In this document: piece by piece, positions 1 through 9,257 of the stretch
Position numbering within the stretch: position 1 is the first letter of the stretch
Layout of the letters: every line of letters starts with the position of its first letter
Origin: Methyloversatilis thermotolerans
Lineage (GTDB): Bacteria; Pseudomonadota; Gammaproteobacteria; Burkholderiales; Rhodocyclaceae
Reading direction: 5' to 3'
DNA: 64,000 bases
Assembly (NCBI RefSeq): GCF_000372885.1
Contig: NZ_KB889967.1
Location: 1,117,117 to 1,181,116 of the forward strand
The notes under the pieces: generated by a model
Databases searched by the model: none
What the model saw: the letters and a program-made list of their open reading frames with translations, nothing else
Told to the model about the DNA's origin: nothing
Made by a program: the position numbers and the translations under genes

Positions 1-535
1 CCGCCGCGCTCGCCTGCTGCGCGAGGGCGAGCGAGTCGCGCGCGATGCGCTGGCTTTCCTGCGCCGCCAGCAGCGCGTGAAAGGCGCTGTACACGGCGGC
101 GACGGTCGCGCGCCTGCGCGCCTGCAGATCGTGCCGCGCCACCGCTCCGGCCAGATCCGCGGCCGCCATGCGCGCTTCGCGCTTGCCGCCCCGCTCGATG
201 CGCTGCGACAGCTCCAGCGTGGTGCTGCGGCTGCGGTCGCGCACATCCTCCACCTGCACGCCCAGCTCCGGGTTCGGGCGCAGCGCGCTCTGGATGCGCG
301 CGCCCTCGCGCGCCTGCACCTCGCGCACGGCCACGCCCAGTTCGGGATTGGCCGCCAGCGCGTAGTCGATGGCCCGCTGCAGTGTCAGCGGCGCCGACGG
401 CTCGACGAAAGCGGCATCGTTTTCGCCGCCCGATGGCGCCCGCGCGAGCGCGCCGGCTTCGGGCATCGCCGTCTGCGCCGGGGCGTCGACCGCCCCTGCG
501 CAGGCGAGCGCCCACACAATGAGTATTCGATACAT
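1..535 (-). CDS. czcC: TolC-family outer membrane protein, CzcC-like (partial)
   Basis: Outer-membrane channel of an RND or CBA-type heavy-metal efflux system. The frame is open from an ATG at 535 to the window edge, so only about 178 N-terminal residues are seen and the 3' part is outside. The product starts MYRILIVWALACAGAVDAPA, a signal peptide. It is followed by a stretch typical of the family: LTLQRAIDYALAANPELGVA, then RPNPELGVQVEDV and a helical SQRIERGGKREARMAAA segment. The gene lies downstream of a His-rich CzcI-like gene on the same strand, the usual czcI-czcC order. Substrate (Co, Zn, Cd or Cu/Ag) cannot be told from this fragment. Confidence 0.85.
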   Translation of the reverse strand, partial: MYRILIVWALACAGAVDAPAQTAMPEAGALARAPSGGENDAAFVEPSAPLTLQRAIDYALAANPELGVAVREVQAREGARIQSALRPNPELGVQVEDVRDRSRSTTLELSQRIERGGKREARMAAADLAGAVARHDLQARRRATVAAVYSAFHALLAAQESQRIARDSLALAQQASAA

Positions 536-670
536 GAAATCCGCTCCAGGGTTCGACCAGAAAACCCGGCGCGCACCGTGCCAGCCGGAGGGGCGCGGGG
601 CGTCGGGCGTCAACCCGTGCTGGCCCGCCCCGTGCGGCGCGCGCACCGACGGATGTCGATGCGGACGGAC

Positions 671-1060
671 TCAGCTCGGAAGCGGGTACAGCCGGGAGGT
701 GTCCCGGTGTGTGGGCGGCCGGTCGAGGCGCGGAGGAAAGAAGGAGCGGAAGTCGGTGCGATCGGCCGATGCGACGCGTTCCCGCGTCAGCGCCGGCGAC
801 CAGGTCGACGCGGCCATCAGATGGCCGGGGATGTGCGAGAACTGGTGCGCAGCGCAGCCGTGATGATGCGACTCATCGTCCGCGGTGCCGGCGCAAGGCG
901 GCGCAGGGGACGCCTCATGGCCGTGGGCGTCGAGCGCTGCATGCAGCCCATGTCCTTCGAGCTGCTCGGCCACCATTTCCCAGCCGAAATGCGGACTGAG
1001 CAGGGTGACCAGCAGCACTGCGGCAAGCAGTGAGGACAGGATGGGAGGCAGACGGCGCAT
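671..1060 (-). CDS. Small His-rich periplasmic metal protein, CzcI-like
   Basis: Product of 129 residues. The start at 1060 (MRRLPPILSSLLAAVLLVTL) gives a clean signal peptide or N-terminal anchor; a longer in-frame extension to 1216 has no signal-like start and is less likely. The mature part is rich in His, with HGHE near residue 45 and DDESHHHGCAAHQ near residue 65, which suggests metal binding in the periplasm. Position just upstream of czcC and the size match CzcI, a small regulator of the czc efflux operon. Identity as CzcI rests on context and composition, not on a diagnostic motif. Confidence 0.6.
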   Translation of the reverse strand: MRRLPPILSSLLAAVLLVTLLSPHFGWEMVAEQLEGHGLHAALDAHGHEASPAPPCAGTADDESHHHGCAAHQFSHIPGHLMAASTWSPALTRERVASADRTDFRSFFPPRLDRPPTHRDTSRLYPLPS

Positions 1061-1452
1061 GCCCGTCCTTATACCACTGCCCCATTGCGCATGGAACCCG
1101 TTGCCCGTATCGATGACGCATTCCCGGGGCGAGGGGAACTCGTCATCGCGCGGACTGTCGTCCCACAGCGCACGGCCACGCGCGATGCCCAGGACATCGC
1201 GATCCGGCGCGAGCACCGCTGCCGGCCGGTGCCGTCAGCGAAGTCTGATCTAATGCGAAGAACGTCATGCATGCGTCGTTCGCACTTCGTCCGCGTCGTG
1301 TGCAGCCGTTGGTCTCCCGGTTGCGCCCCAAGGACGGATGCGGACGATCCACATCCGTCCATCCTTCGCGACGCAGCGCCCGCCTCACGCATCACCCGGC
1401 ACCCGGGCCTTCATCGGACGGGATGTTTCATACACAACAAGAACCCGCACAC
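1061..1452. other. Intergenic region between divergent czcI-like and ybaL-like genes
   Basis: About 390 bases with no convincing gene. It must hold the promoters of the minus-strand efflux operon and the plus-strand antiporter. An imperfect palindrome lies around 1259-1280 (GAACGTCATGCATGCGTCGTTC read as arms GAACG and CGTTC around a TGCATG core). Short open frames on both strands here look like chance in high-GC DNA. Confidence 0.4.
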
Positions 1453-3168
1453 ATGCCGCACGACATCAACCTCATCGCCACCATTGCCGCAGGCTTCGGG
1501 CTCGCCATGGTGTTCGGCCTGATCGCCACCCGCCTCGGCCTGCCGCCCCTGGTGGGCTATCTGCTCGCCGGCATCGCGGTGAGTCCGAGCACCCCCGGTT
1601 TCGTTGCCGATGTGAGCCTCGCCGGGCAACTCGCCGAGATCGGCGTCATGCTGCTCATGTTCGGCGTCGGCCTGCACTTCTCGCTGGCCGACCTGATGGC
1701 GGTCAAGCGCATCGCGATACCGGGCGCCATCGTGCAGATCGTGGTCGCCACGCTGCTCGGTGCGGGGGTGGCGATGTTCTGGGGCTGGGATGCCGGCGCG
1801 GCCGTCGTGTTCGGGCTTTGCCTGTCGGTCGCCAGTACCGTGGTGCTGCTGCGTGCGCTCGAGGCGCGCGGCGTGCTGAAGTCCATCAATGGCCAGATCG
1901 CGGTCGGCTGGCTGGTGGTGGAAGATCTGGTGATGGTGCTCGTGCTGGTCTTGCTGCCGGCTCTTTCCGGCGTGCTGGCCGCCGATCCCGGGGCCGTGCA
2001 TTCCCATGCCGGCGGACTGTGGTCTGCCATGGGCATCACGCTGGCGAAGGTGGTGGCCTTCATCGTGCTGATGCTGGTGGTGGGACGGCGCGTACTGCCA
2101 CGCATGCTTTGGTGGGTGGCACGTACCGGATCGCAGGAGCTGTTCACGCTCAGCGTCGTGGCCATCGCGGTGGGCGTGGCGTTCGGCGCGGCCGCGCTGT
2201 TCGACGTGTCGTTCGCGCTGGGCGCCTTCTTCGCCGGCATGATGATGCGCGAATCCGAATTCAGCCATCGCGCGGCCGATGAGTCGCTGCCCTTGCGCGA
2301 CGCCTTCGCGGTGCTGTTCTTCGTGTCGGTCGGCATGCTGTTCGACCCGACCGTGATCTGGACCGAGCCGGTCAAGCTGCTCGCGGTGGTGGCCATCATC
2401 ATGCTGGGCAAGACGCTGGCCGCCGTATTGCTGGTGCTCGCCTTCCGCTATCCGCTGAACACCGCACTCACGGTGGGCGCCAGCCTGGCCCAGATCGGCG
2501 AGTTCTCCTTCATCCTGGCCGGTCTGGGCGTGGGCCTGGGACTGCTCCCGCCCGAAGGACAGAGCCTGGTGCTGGCCGGCGCGCTGATTTCCATTGCCGC
2601 CAATGCCGCACTGTTCTCGCTGGTCGAGCCGGCACGCAACTGGATCATCGAGCGCTCGGCACTGGCGCGCGAACTCGAGTATCGCAGCGACCCGCTGGCC
2701 GAACTGCCGCAGAACACCGACCAGAGCACGCTGAACAGACAGGTCGTGCTGGTGGGCTATGGCCGGGTCGGCCGACGCATCGCCGATTCATTGAGCGAAC
2801 ACAAGATTCCATTCGTGGTTGCCGAACAGAATCGCGAGCGGGTGGACCAGCTCCGGCGAGAGGGCATCGCCGCGGTATTCGGCGATGCGCAGACGCCCGA
2901 GGTGCTGATCCAGGCGCACATCGCGCAGGCCGCGCTGCTGGTGATCGCCATCCCGGAAACGGTCAATCTGCGGACGATGATCGATATCGCACGCACCCTC
3001 AATCCGCAGATTGAAGTCGTGCTGCGCACGCACAACGAGGAAGAAGCCGAGCTGTTGAGGCGTGAAGGTCTGGGCACGGTGTTCCTGGGCGAACACGAAC
3101 TGGCGCGCGGCATGGCGGATCACGTCGCGCGCCACTTCGCAAAGGCGACAAGCGGTAACGGCAGTTAG
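1453..3168 (+). CDS. ybaL: Kef/YbaL-type monovalent cation:proton antiporter
   Basis: Inner-membrane CPA2-family antiporter of 571 residues (E. coli YbaL is 558), probably exchanging K+ for H+. The first 390 or so residues form about 12 membrane helices and carry the family phrases GYLLAGIAVSP and MLLMFGVGLHFSL. A cytoplasmic TrkA-N domain follows, with the nucleotide-binding motif GYGRVG near residues 434-439, extending to about 560. I chose the ATG at 1453 because it aligns with the YbaL start; ATG 1423 is a possible alternative. The stop codon overlaps the ribosome binding site of the next gene, so the two are probably co-transcribed. Confidence 0.93.
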   Translation: MPHDINLIATIAAGFGLAMVFGLIATRLGLPPLVGYLLAGIAVSPSTPGFVADVSLAGQLAEIGVMLLMFGVGLHFSLADLMAVKRIAIPGAIVQIVVATLLGAGVAMFWGWDAGAAVVFGLCLSVASTVVLLRALEARGVLKSINGQIAVGWLVVEDLVMVLVLVLLPALSGVLAADPGAVHSHAGGLWSAMGITLAKVVAFIVLMLVVGRRVLPRMLWWVARTGSQELFTLSVVAIAVGVAFGAAALFDVSFALGAFFAGMMMRESEFSHRAADESLPLRDAFAVLFFVSVGMLFDPTVIWTEPVKLLAVVAIIMLGKTLAAVLLVLAFRYPLNTALTVGASLAQIGEFSFILAGLGVGLGLLPPEGQSLVLAGALISIAANAALFSLVEPARNWIIERSALARELEYRSDPLAELPQNTDQSTLNRQVVLVGYGRVGRRIADSLSEHKIPFVVAEQNRERVDQLRREGIAAVFGDAQTPEVLIQAHIAQAALLVIAIPETVNLRTMIDIARTLNPQIEVVLRTHNEEEAELLRREGLGTVFLGEHELARGMADHVARHFAKATSGNGS

Positions 3169-3181
3169 GAGGTTTCAGGCG

Positions 3182-5893
3182 ATGGGCAGCGCACCCGGTG
3201 CACGGATGATCGACAACCCGGCATGGCATGCGATGTCCGCAGATGCGGCTGCAGCCGCACTTGCTGTGCAGCCCTCGCGAGGACTCGCGAATGCCGAAGC
3301 CGCCGCTCGCCTCACCCTGCATGGCCCGAACAGCCTGCGCTCGGCCACCCGGAAACCCGTGTGGCTGCGTTTCCTGCTGCAGTTTCACAATCCGCTCATC
3401 TACGTGCTGTTGCTGGCCGGCATCGTGACGGTCGCGCTCGGCCATGAGGTCGATTCTGCAGTCATCTTCGGCGTTGTGCTCATCAATGCGCTGATCGGCC
3501 ACATGCAGGAAGGCAAGGCGGAGCGAGCGCTCGATGCGGTACGCGGCATGCTGGCCGCGCGCGCGACCGTACTGCGTGACGGTGAGCGACACCAGATCGA
3601 CGCGGCAACGCTGGTTCCGGGCGACGTTGTGCTGCTTGAATCCGGCGACAAGGTGCCCGCCGATCTGCGCCTGCTGCGCAGCAAGAATCTGCGGCTGGTC
3701 GAAGCGGCACTGACCGGCGAATCGGCCCCTGTGGACAAGGACGTCGCTGCGGTGGCCCCGTCGGCGGCCGTGGCCGACCGCCGCTGCATGTGCCATGCCG
3801 GCACGCTGGTCGCGAGTGGTCAGGCGCACGGCCTCGTGGTGGCCACCGGTACGCACACCGAGATCGGGCGCATCGGGGAGCTGGTGGGTGAAGTGGATGT
3901 GCTGGCGACTCCGCTGACCCGGCGCCTGGACCAGTTCGCGCGCCAGATCACCGCGGTCATCCTGGTGGTGGCGCTGCTCACCATGGCATACGGGTACTTC
4001 GTTGCACGCATGCCGCTGATGGAACTCTTCCTCGCCGTGGTCGGACTGGCGGTCGCCGCCATTCCCGAAGGCATGCCGGCCGTGGTGACCATAGTCCTGG
4101 CCATGGGCACGCGCAGGATGGCGCAGCGCAAGGCCATCGTGCGCCGCTTGCCGGCGGTCGAATCGCTGGGATCAGTCACTGTCATCTGCAGTGACAAGAC
4201 CGGCACGCTCACGCGAAACGAAATGACAGCCGTGCGGCTGACTCTGGCTGATCGCGAATTTGAGGTCAGTGGCAGCGGATACGCCCCGGAAGGCGGCTTT
4301 CACCGGCAGGACAAACCGGTCGTTGCGAGCGAGGACGAGGCCATCCTGAGCGCGCTGCGCTGTGCGCTGCTGTGCAACGACGCGCGGCTGCATGCGCAGG
4401 ACGATGGCGGCTGGGAGCTGGCCGGCGATCCGACCGAAGGCGCGCTGGTGGCATTGGCCATGAAGGCGGGAATCGAACCGCAATCGTGCGCGGCGCAATG
4501 GCCTCGCGTGGATGCCCTGCCCTTCGAATCGGAACGGCAGTACATGGCCACGCTGCATCACGACCACGCCGGACGCGCCTGCGTCTTCCTGAAAGGCTCG
4601 CCGGAACGCGTGCTGGCACTGTGCGCGACGCAGGCCGGCGGCGCACCGGTGGACCTTTCATACTGGAGCGAAGCCGTCACGCGTGCGGCGGGTTCCGGGC
4701 AGCGCGTGCTGGCGCTGGCGCAGGCGGATTTTGAAACCGGCCGCACGCATCTCGACCTGCAGGACATGCGTCGCCGTTTCGAACTGCTGGCTCTGGTCGG
4801 CATCATCGATCCGCCGCGCGAGGAGGCGGTGACTGCCATACGTCAGTGTCACCAGGCAGGCATAAGGGTGAAGATGATCACCGGCGATCATGCCGTCACC
4901 GCCATGGCGATCGCGAAACAGCTTGGCCTGCAGGCCGATCGCGCGCTGACCGGCGAACAGCTCGACCGGCTGGACGCAAACGCGTTGCGGCGGCAGGCGC
5001 TGGATATCGACGTCATCGCCCGGGCGAGTCCGGAGCACAAGCTCAGGCTGATCGCCGCCCTGCAGGCGGAGGGTCAGCAGGTAGCGATGACCGGCGATGG
5101 CGTCAACGACGCCCCCGCCCTGAAGCTCGCCGACATCGGCGTGGCCATGGGTAACAAGGGGACCGATGCAGCGCGCGAAGCATCCGATCTGGTGCTGACC
5201 GACGACAACTTCGCGACCATCGCCAGCGCGGTGCACGAAGGGCGCGTGGTGTTCGACAACATAAAGAAGTCGCTCATGTACATGCTGCCCACCAATGGCG
5301 GCGAAGCGGGCGTCATCCTGCTGGCCATCTTCGCCGGACTGCCGCTGCCGGTCACCGCCGGGCAGATACTGTGGGTGAATACCATCACCTCGGTCACACT
5401 GGCGCTGTCGCTCGCCTTCGAACCGGCCGAGCGCAGCGTGATGCGCCATCCTCCTCGCCCACCGGGAGAACCGCTGATCACCCGTGCATTGGCGCTGCGC
5501 ATCCTCTTCGTGATCGGATTGATGGTAGTCACCACCTTCGGCGTTTTCCATTGGGAGCTTGCGCGCGGCAGCAGCCTGGAAGTGGCGCGCACCGCCGCGG
5601 TAAACATGATCGTGGTCGCCGAGCTGTTCTATCTGTTCAACGTGCGCCACTTCACCGCGCATGCCTTCCGTCCGGAAACAGTTGCCGGAAACCGCGCGGC
5701 CCTCGTCGTGTGCGTAGTGCTGATCGGTCTGCAGCTTGCTTTCACCTACTCGCTGCCGATGCAGCAGCTCTTCCACAGCCGCGGACTGGACCTGAATTCC
5801 TGGCTGATCATCCTCAGCCTGGGGCTGCTCGTGTTCCTGGCTGTCGAGTTCGAGAAAGCCGTCCTGCGCAGACTGGCCATCCATAGACTTTAG
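3182..5893 (+). CDS. Cation-transporting P-type ATPase (Ca2+-ATPase-like, P2 type)
   Basis: Inner-membrane ATP-driven cation pump of 903 residues. It has all parts of the family: N-terminal cation ATPase domain, actuator motif TGES (about 178-181), ion-site helix AAIPEGMPAVVTIVLAMG, phosphorylation motif DKTGTLT with Asp338, hinge GDGVNDAP near 638, and a C-terminal cation ATPase domain. The PEGMPAVVTIVLA pattern resembles bacterial Ca2+ pumps more than heavy-metal CPx pumps, but the ion is not proven. Start at 3182 has an excellent AGGAGG 11 bases upstream that overlaps the ybaL-like stop, suggesting translational coupling. A possible 40-codon extension overlaps that gene and is rejected. 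Confidence 0.92.
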   Translation: MGSAPGARMIDNPAWHAMSADAAAAALAVQPSRGLANAEAAARLTLHGPNSLRSATRKPVWLRFLLQFHNPLIYVLLLAGIVTVALGHEVDSAVIFGVVLINALIGHMQEGKAERALDAVRGMLAARATVLRDGERHQIDAATLVPGDVVLLESGDKVPADLRLLRSKNLRLVEAALTGESAPVDKDVAAVAPSAAVADRRCMCHAGTLVASGQAHGLVVATGTHTEIGRIGELVGEVDVLATPLTRRLDQFARQITAVILVVALLTMAYGYFVARMPLMELFLAVVGLAVAAIPEGMPAVVTIVLAMGTRRMAQRKAIVRRLPAVESLGSVTVICSDKTGTLTRNEMTAVRLTLADREFEVSGSGYAPEGGFHRQDKPVVASEDEAILSALRCALLCNDARLHAQDDGGWELAGDPTEGALVALAMKAGIEPQSCAAQWPRVDALPFESERQYMATLHHDHAGRACVFLKGSPERVLALCATQAGGAPVDLSYWSEAVTRAAGSGQRVLALAQADFETGRTHLDLQDMRRRFELLALVGIIDPPREEAVTAIRQCHQAGIRVKMITGDHAVTAMAIAKQLGLQADRALTGEQLDRLDANALRRQALDIDVIARASPEHKLRLIAALQAEGQQVAMTGDGVNDAPALKLADIGVAMGNKGTDAAREASDLVLTDDNFATIASAVHEGRVVFDNIKKSLMYMLPTNGGEAGVILLAIFAGLPLPVTAGQILWVNTITSVTLALSLAFEPAERSVMRHPPRPPGEPLITRALALRILFVIGLMVVTTFGVFHWELARGSSLEVARTAAVNMIVVAELFYLFNVRHFTAHAFRPETVAGNRAALVVCVVLIGLQLAFTYSLPMQQLFHSRGLDLNSWLIILSLGLLVFLAVEFEKAVLRRLAIHRL

Positions 5894-5956
5894 GGTGCGG
5901 CCATCCGGCTCATGCCTCTTGCGCGAGGCCGGGGCCAACCTCGTCGGGAGACATCC

Positions 5957-6892
5957 ATGTCGAAACTCCATCACATCATCGCCGCCACCGATCTGTCGCC
6001 CGCTTCGCTTCAGGCCGTGGATCGCGGCTTCGATCTGGCATCGCGGGCGGATGCGCGCTACACGCTGATCCACGCGCTCGGGCTCGATGCCCTGGGTCCG
6101 CTGCGCAACCTGCTGGGCGATGACGCGGAAATCGTTGCCGCCAAAGCGCTGCAGCGTCAGTACGAGGCAATGGCCGCGATCGCCGGCGATGCTGCGCGCA
6201 ATCGGGGGGTGATCGCGGAACTCAAGGTCGAGGCGGGACTTGCGCAGTTCTTCGTGCCGGCGTTCGCCGCGTCGGTCGCCGCCGATCTGGTCATCGTCGG
6301 CGCACACGGCGAAGGCGCCCTGCGCCGGCTTCTGCTCGGTTCGACCGCATCCCACCTGTTGCGCAGAAGTACGTGCCCGGTATTGATCGTGAAGACGCCG
6401 TGCTCCTCACACTACACGCGCGCACTGGTCGCAGTGGATTTTTCGCCGGCGTCGCTGGCCGCGATCCGCATGGCACGCAAGATCGCATGCCGGGCGGATC
6501 TGCTGCTGCATCACACCTTTGACGTGCCGTTCGAAGGCATGCTGCAGTATGCCGGCGTGTCGCAGGAGGTGATCCACGGATACCGCGCCGAAGCCCGCGA
6601 GCGCGCTCTGCACAGGCTGCACGGGCTTGCCGCGGAAGCCGGACTCGATCGCAGTCACTACACGGTCATGGTGGAACACGGGGATGCCGCCCGTCACATC
6701 GCCGACGCGCAACGCAGGCATGGCTGCGATCTGCTTGCGATGGGCAAGCACGGTACTCATGTGACCGAGGAACTGCTGATCGGCAGTGTGACCCGGCACG
6801 TGCTGGCCGAATGCGATGTCGACACGCTGGTGGTGGTCGATCCGCGTCCGGCGGCGCTACTTCCCGCTGGAGCGGAGGAGGAATTCGTCTGA
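5957..6892 (+). CDS. Tandem universal stress protein (UspA family)
   Basis: Cytoplasmic stress protein of 311 residues made of two Usp domains, roughly 4-145 and 150-295. The first has the ATP-binding pattern GAHGEGALRRLLLGSTA; the second has a looser GKHGTHVTEELLIGSVTRH, so nucleotide binding may be weaker there. Start at 5957 follows GGGAG. It lies 63 bases after the P-type ATPase on the same strand and may belong to the same transcription unit, as Usp genes often accompany ion transporters. A strong terminator follows at 7013. Confidence 0.9.
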   Translation: MSKLHHIIAATDLSPASLQAVDRGFDLASRADARYTLIHALGLDALGPLRNLLGDDAEIVAAKALQRQYEAMAAIAGDAARNRGVIAELKVEAGLAQFFVPAFAASVAADLVIVGAHGEGALRRLLLGSTASHLLRRSTCPVLIVKTPCSSHYTRALVAVDFSPASLAAIRMARKIACRADLLLHHTFDVPFEGMLQYAGVSQEVIHGYRAEARERALHRLHGLAAEAGLDRSHYTVMVEHGDAARHIADAQRRHGCDLLAMGKHGTHVTEELLIGSVTRHVLAECDVDTLVVVDPRPAALLPAGAEEEFV

Positions 6893-7010
6893 GTGCCGGA
6901 CCGGCGCGACCCAGGTGCCGAGGGTTTGAGCTGGATCATGCCGCGCGTCGGAGCGAAAGCCATACTGGAGCCCATTGCTCGACTCCTCCTTGTCCTATTG
7001 GGTAGGACAT

Positions 7011-8195
7011 TCACGCCGACTTCGTGTCGGCGTCCTTTTTTGTCGCGCCTTCGTCGATCAGTTCGAGAAACACGTCCGGCAGCATGCAGGTCTGCAGGCT
7101 GCGCTGTGCGAACAGGAAGCGGCCGTCGCAGACGAATCCCAGCTCCGACCAGTCGACCGCGTCATTGAGCAGGTCGGTCGCCCGGTGCACATCGCGCACC
7201 TGCGGACGCAGGAACAGCGCGAGAACCGAGCCGTCGTAATTGCGGCACGGATGCAGGAAGAACGGACGCGGCTTGCGGGTCTTGCTGTTCACATAGATGC
7301 GCGGCGCGTCCGAGCGATGGTGCATGCGCCCCCAGCGCCACCAGTTGCTCTCATCGAAATCACGTACGCGGCGCGCCAGCAGGCGGGGCTTGTGCCGTTC
7401 CAGCCAGTCGTTGCGCACGTCGAAAAAGGCGCGCCGGGTGGCGCCGGTATCCAGCGTGGTGGAACAGACGAATTCCATATTGCCATCGGGATGCACGAAA
7501 ACGTCGTCAGCCCCGGAAACCGCACCCACCCTGACATCGAACAGCGAGGCGAGCGGCACCGAGTAGTCACGGTGCAGGAACATGAGCTGGCCACGCTCGC
7601 AATGCAGGCGGCGCCCGTCGCTGAGCGCACGGTCGCGGCGGCCCTTTTCGAAGCGGAAGATGGCGCAGTTCGGGACATAGGGCCCGAACACGCGGCTGTC
7701 GCCGGTTTCGATGAAATCGGTGATGCTGCCCTGGTCGAACAGCCACTGGTTCAGCCGGCGTGCGGCGGTGAGCTTGATGAAGTCGCGCGGAACGATGAAA
7801 ATCAGTTCTCCACCCGGTTTCAGATGACGCACGCACTTTTCGATGAAGAAAAGATAGAGGTTGCTCCGGCGGTCGAACAGATCGCTGTCGAGCAACTGTT
7901 TCGTTGCGGGCAGGATGTCCTGGTAGCGCACATAGGGCGGATTGCCGATCACGGTGTCGAACTGCTCGCTGACCGGGTAGGCGAAGAAATCCATCACGCG
8001 GGCGCCATCCGGCGCCACCGCCGGATCGATTTCGATGGCGGTGCATCCCGGCAGATGATGCGCAAACGCGCCATCGCCGGCCGAAGGTTCGAGCACGCGG
8101 CCGGCGTTCCTGCGCAGTGCGAGCATGGTCTGCACCACGTCGTCGCGCGTGAACACCTGGCCCAGGCGTTCCACCCGGTGAGTCCTGTCATCCAT
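7011..8195 (-). CDS. Orphan N6-adenine DNA methyltransferase
   Basis: Product of 394 residues from ATG 8195. It has the SAM-binding motif EPSAGDGAF (about 36-44) and the catalytic motif NPPY (85-88), characteristic of N6-adenine methyltransferases of the Taq/Eco57I type. The C-terminal two thirds should hold the target recognition domain. No restriction endonuclease or specificity subunit is next to it, so it is probably solitary and may act in gene regulation or strand marking; the recognition site cannot be read from sequence. It faces the stress-protein gene and is divergent from the iminopeptidase gene. Confidence 0.85.
   Translation of the reverse strand: MDDRTHRVERLGQVFTRDDVVQTMLALRRNAGRVLEPSAGDGAFAHHLPGCTAIEIDPAVAPDGARVMDFFAYPVSEQFDTVIGNPPYVRYQDILPATKQLLDSDLFDRRSNLYLFFIEKCVRHLKPGGELIFIVPRDFIKLTAARRLNQWLFDQGSITDFIETGDSRVFGPYVPNCAIFRFEKGRRDRALSDGRRLHCERGQLMFLHRDYSVPLASLFDVRVGAVSGADDVFVHPDGNMEFVCSTTLDTGATRRAFFDVRNDWLERHKPRLLARRVRDFDESNWWRWGRMHHRSDAPRIYVNSKTRKPRPFFLHPCRNYDGSVLALFLRPQVRDVHRATDLLNDAVDWSELGFVCDGRFLFAQRSLQTCMLPDVFLELIDEGATKKDADTKSA
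7013..7042 (+). terminator. Rho-independent terminator, overlapping the end of the facing methyltransferase gene
   Basis: Perfect stem ACGCCGAC / GTCGGCGT with loop TTCGT, followed by CCTTTTTT on the plus strand. It ends transcription from the stress-protein side. The left part of the hairpin is also the last codons (Asp-Thr-Lys-Ser-Ala-stop) of the minus-strand methyltransferase. A second inverted repeat, TGTCCTA-N5-TAGGACA, sits just before it at 6991-7009. Confidence 0.85.
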
Positions 8196-8282
8196 CGCGC
8201 GATTGTCCCATGTGCGGCCGCTACATGTGCGCCCGCCGCGCATCGGCTACCATCTGCGCCCCGCCCTTCGCTGCCCAGGCCG

Positions 8283-9251
8283 ATGCTGCATCCCGTTTCA
8301 GAACCTTACGACAAGGGCTGGCTTGACGTCGGCCAGGGCCATCGCATCCGCTACGAACAGAGCGGCCGCCGCGACGGCATTCCGGCGCTGTATCTTCACG
8401 GCGGCCCGGGATCCGGCTGTTCGCCGCGCCAGCGCGCCCTGTTCAACCCCGCGCTCTACCGCGTGGTGATGTTCGACCAGCGCGGTTGCGGACTGAGCAC
8501 GCCGGCGGGCGAAACACGTCATAACCATACTGATGCGCTGATATCGGATATCGAAACCCTGCGCGCGCATCTGAACATCGACCGCTGGCTGGTGTTTGGC
8601 GGTTCCTGGGGCGCGACGCTTGCCGCGCTGTATGCCGCCCGCCACGCGGGCGCCTGCAGCGGTGTGCTGATGCGCGGGCTTTTCCTGGCCGGACGGGCGG
8701 ATATCGAGTGGTTCTTCCACGGTGCGGCGGCGCTTGCGCCGGTGGCGCACGAACGCTTCCTGCAATCCTTGCCCGCGCGTTGGCGTCGTCGTGTGGTCGA
8801 GGCACTGGCACGCACGTTCGCCTCCGGCGACCGGCAGCGCATCGAAACCGCTACGCAGGCATGGCGGGACTGGGAGCATGCGCTGGGCACCTGGCCGGCG
8901 CACGACACATTGCCGGCACCGACCGGCGACGAACTGGCCGCGCTCGGCAACCGTTACCGCATCCAGTCGCACTACCTGCAGCATCGCTGTTTCACGTCGG
9001 AAGCGAAGGTGCTGGATGCGATCGCGCGGCTGCGCGGACTGCCGGTCGCTTTCGTCCATGGCACGCGCGACATGGTGTGCCGGCCGCAGAACGCCTGGCG
9101 GGCGCACCGCACGCTGAGCGGCAGCGCGCTCTTCTGGGCCCACGACGCGGGGCACGATCCCTACCAACCCGCCAGCCTGGCGGCAATCGACGCCGCGCTG
9201 AGCGCCTTCGCGCGGGACGGCGTGTTTCCCGCTGCGTCCGGGATGGAGTAG
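8283..9251 (+). CDS. pip: Proline iminopeptidase
   Basis: Alpha/beta-hydrolase of 322 residues that removes N-terminal proline from peptides in the cytoplasm. It has the oxyanion motif HGGPGSG (39-45), the nucleophile elbow GGSWG with Ser108, and a late HGTRDMVC segment with the catalytic Asp, then HDAGHDP with the His. Length and motifs match the peptidase S33 family. The start at 8283 gives the family N-terminus; the frame stays open far upstream, antisense to the methyltransferase, but that part has no homology. The next gene starts 6 bases after the stop. Confidence 0.93.
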   Translation: MLHPVSEPYDKGWLDVGQGHRIRYEQSGRRDGIPALYLHGGPGSGCSPRQRALFNPALYRVVMFDQRGCGLSTPAGETRHNHTDALISDIETLRAHLNIDRWLVFGGSWGATLAALYAARHAGACSGVLMRGLFLAGRADIEWFFHGAAALAPVAHERFLQSLPARWRRRVVEALARTFASGDRQRIETATQAWRDWEHALGTWPAHDTLPAPTGDELAALGNRYRIQSHYLQHRCFTSEAKVLDAIARLRGLPVAFVHGTRDMVCRPQNAWRAHRTLSGSALFWAHDAGHDPYQPASLAAIDAALSAFARDGVFPAASGME

Positions 9252-9257
9252 ACATCG

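Noticed and set aside
4658-6355. 565-codon minus-strand frame opposite the P-type ATPase
   Set aside because: Overlaps the ATPase hinge and membrane domains and the stress-protein start; no family features.
6991-7009. Terminator of the methyltransferase gene on the minus strand (TGTCCTA-N5-TAGGACA)
   Set aside because: Stem is only seven bases and no U-run follows on the minus strand; kept only as a note.
6975-8282. 436-codon upstream extension of the iminopeptidase frame
   Set aside because: It is antisense to the methyltransferase, includes no peptidase homology, and the family start fits ATG 8283.
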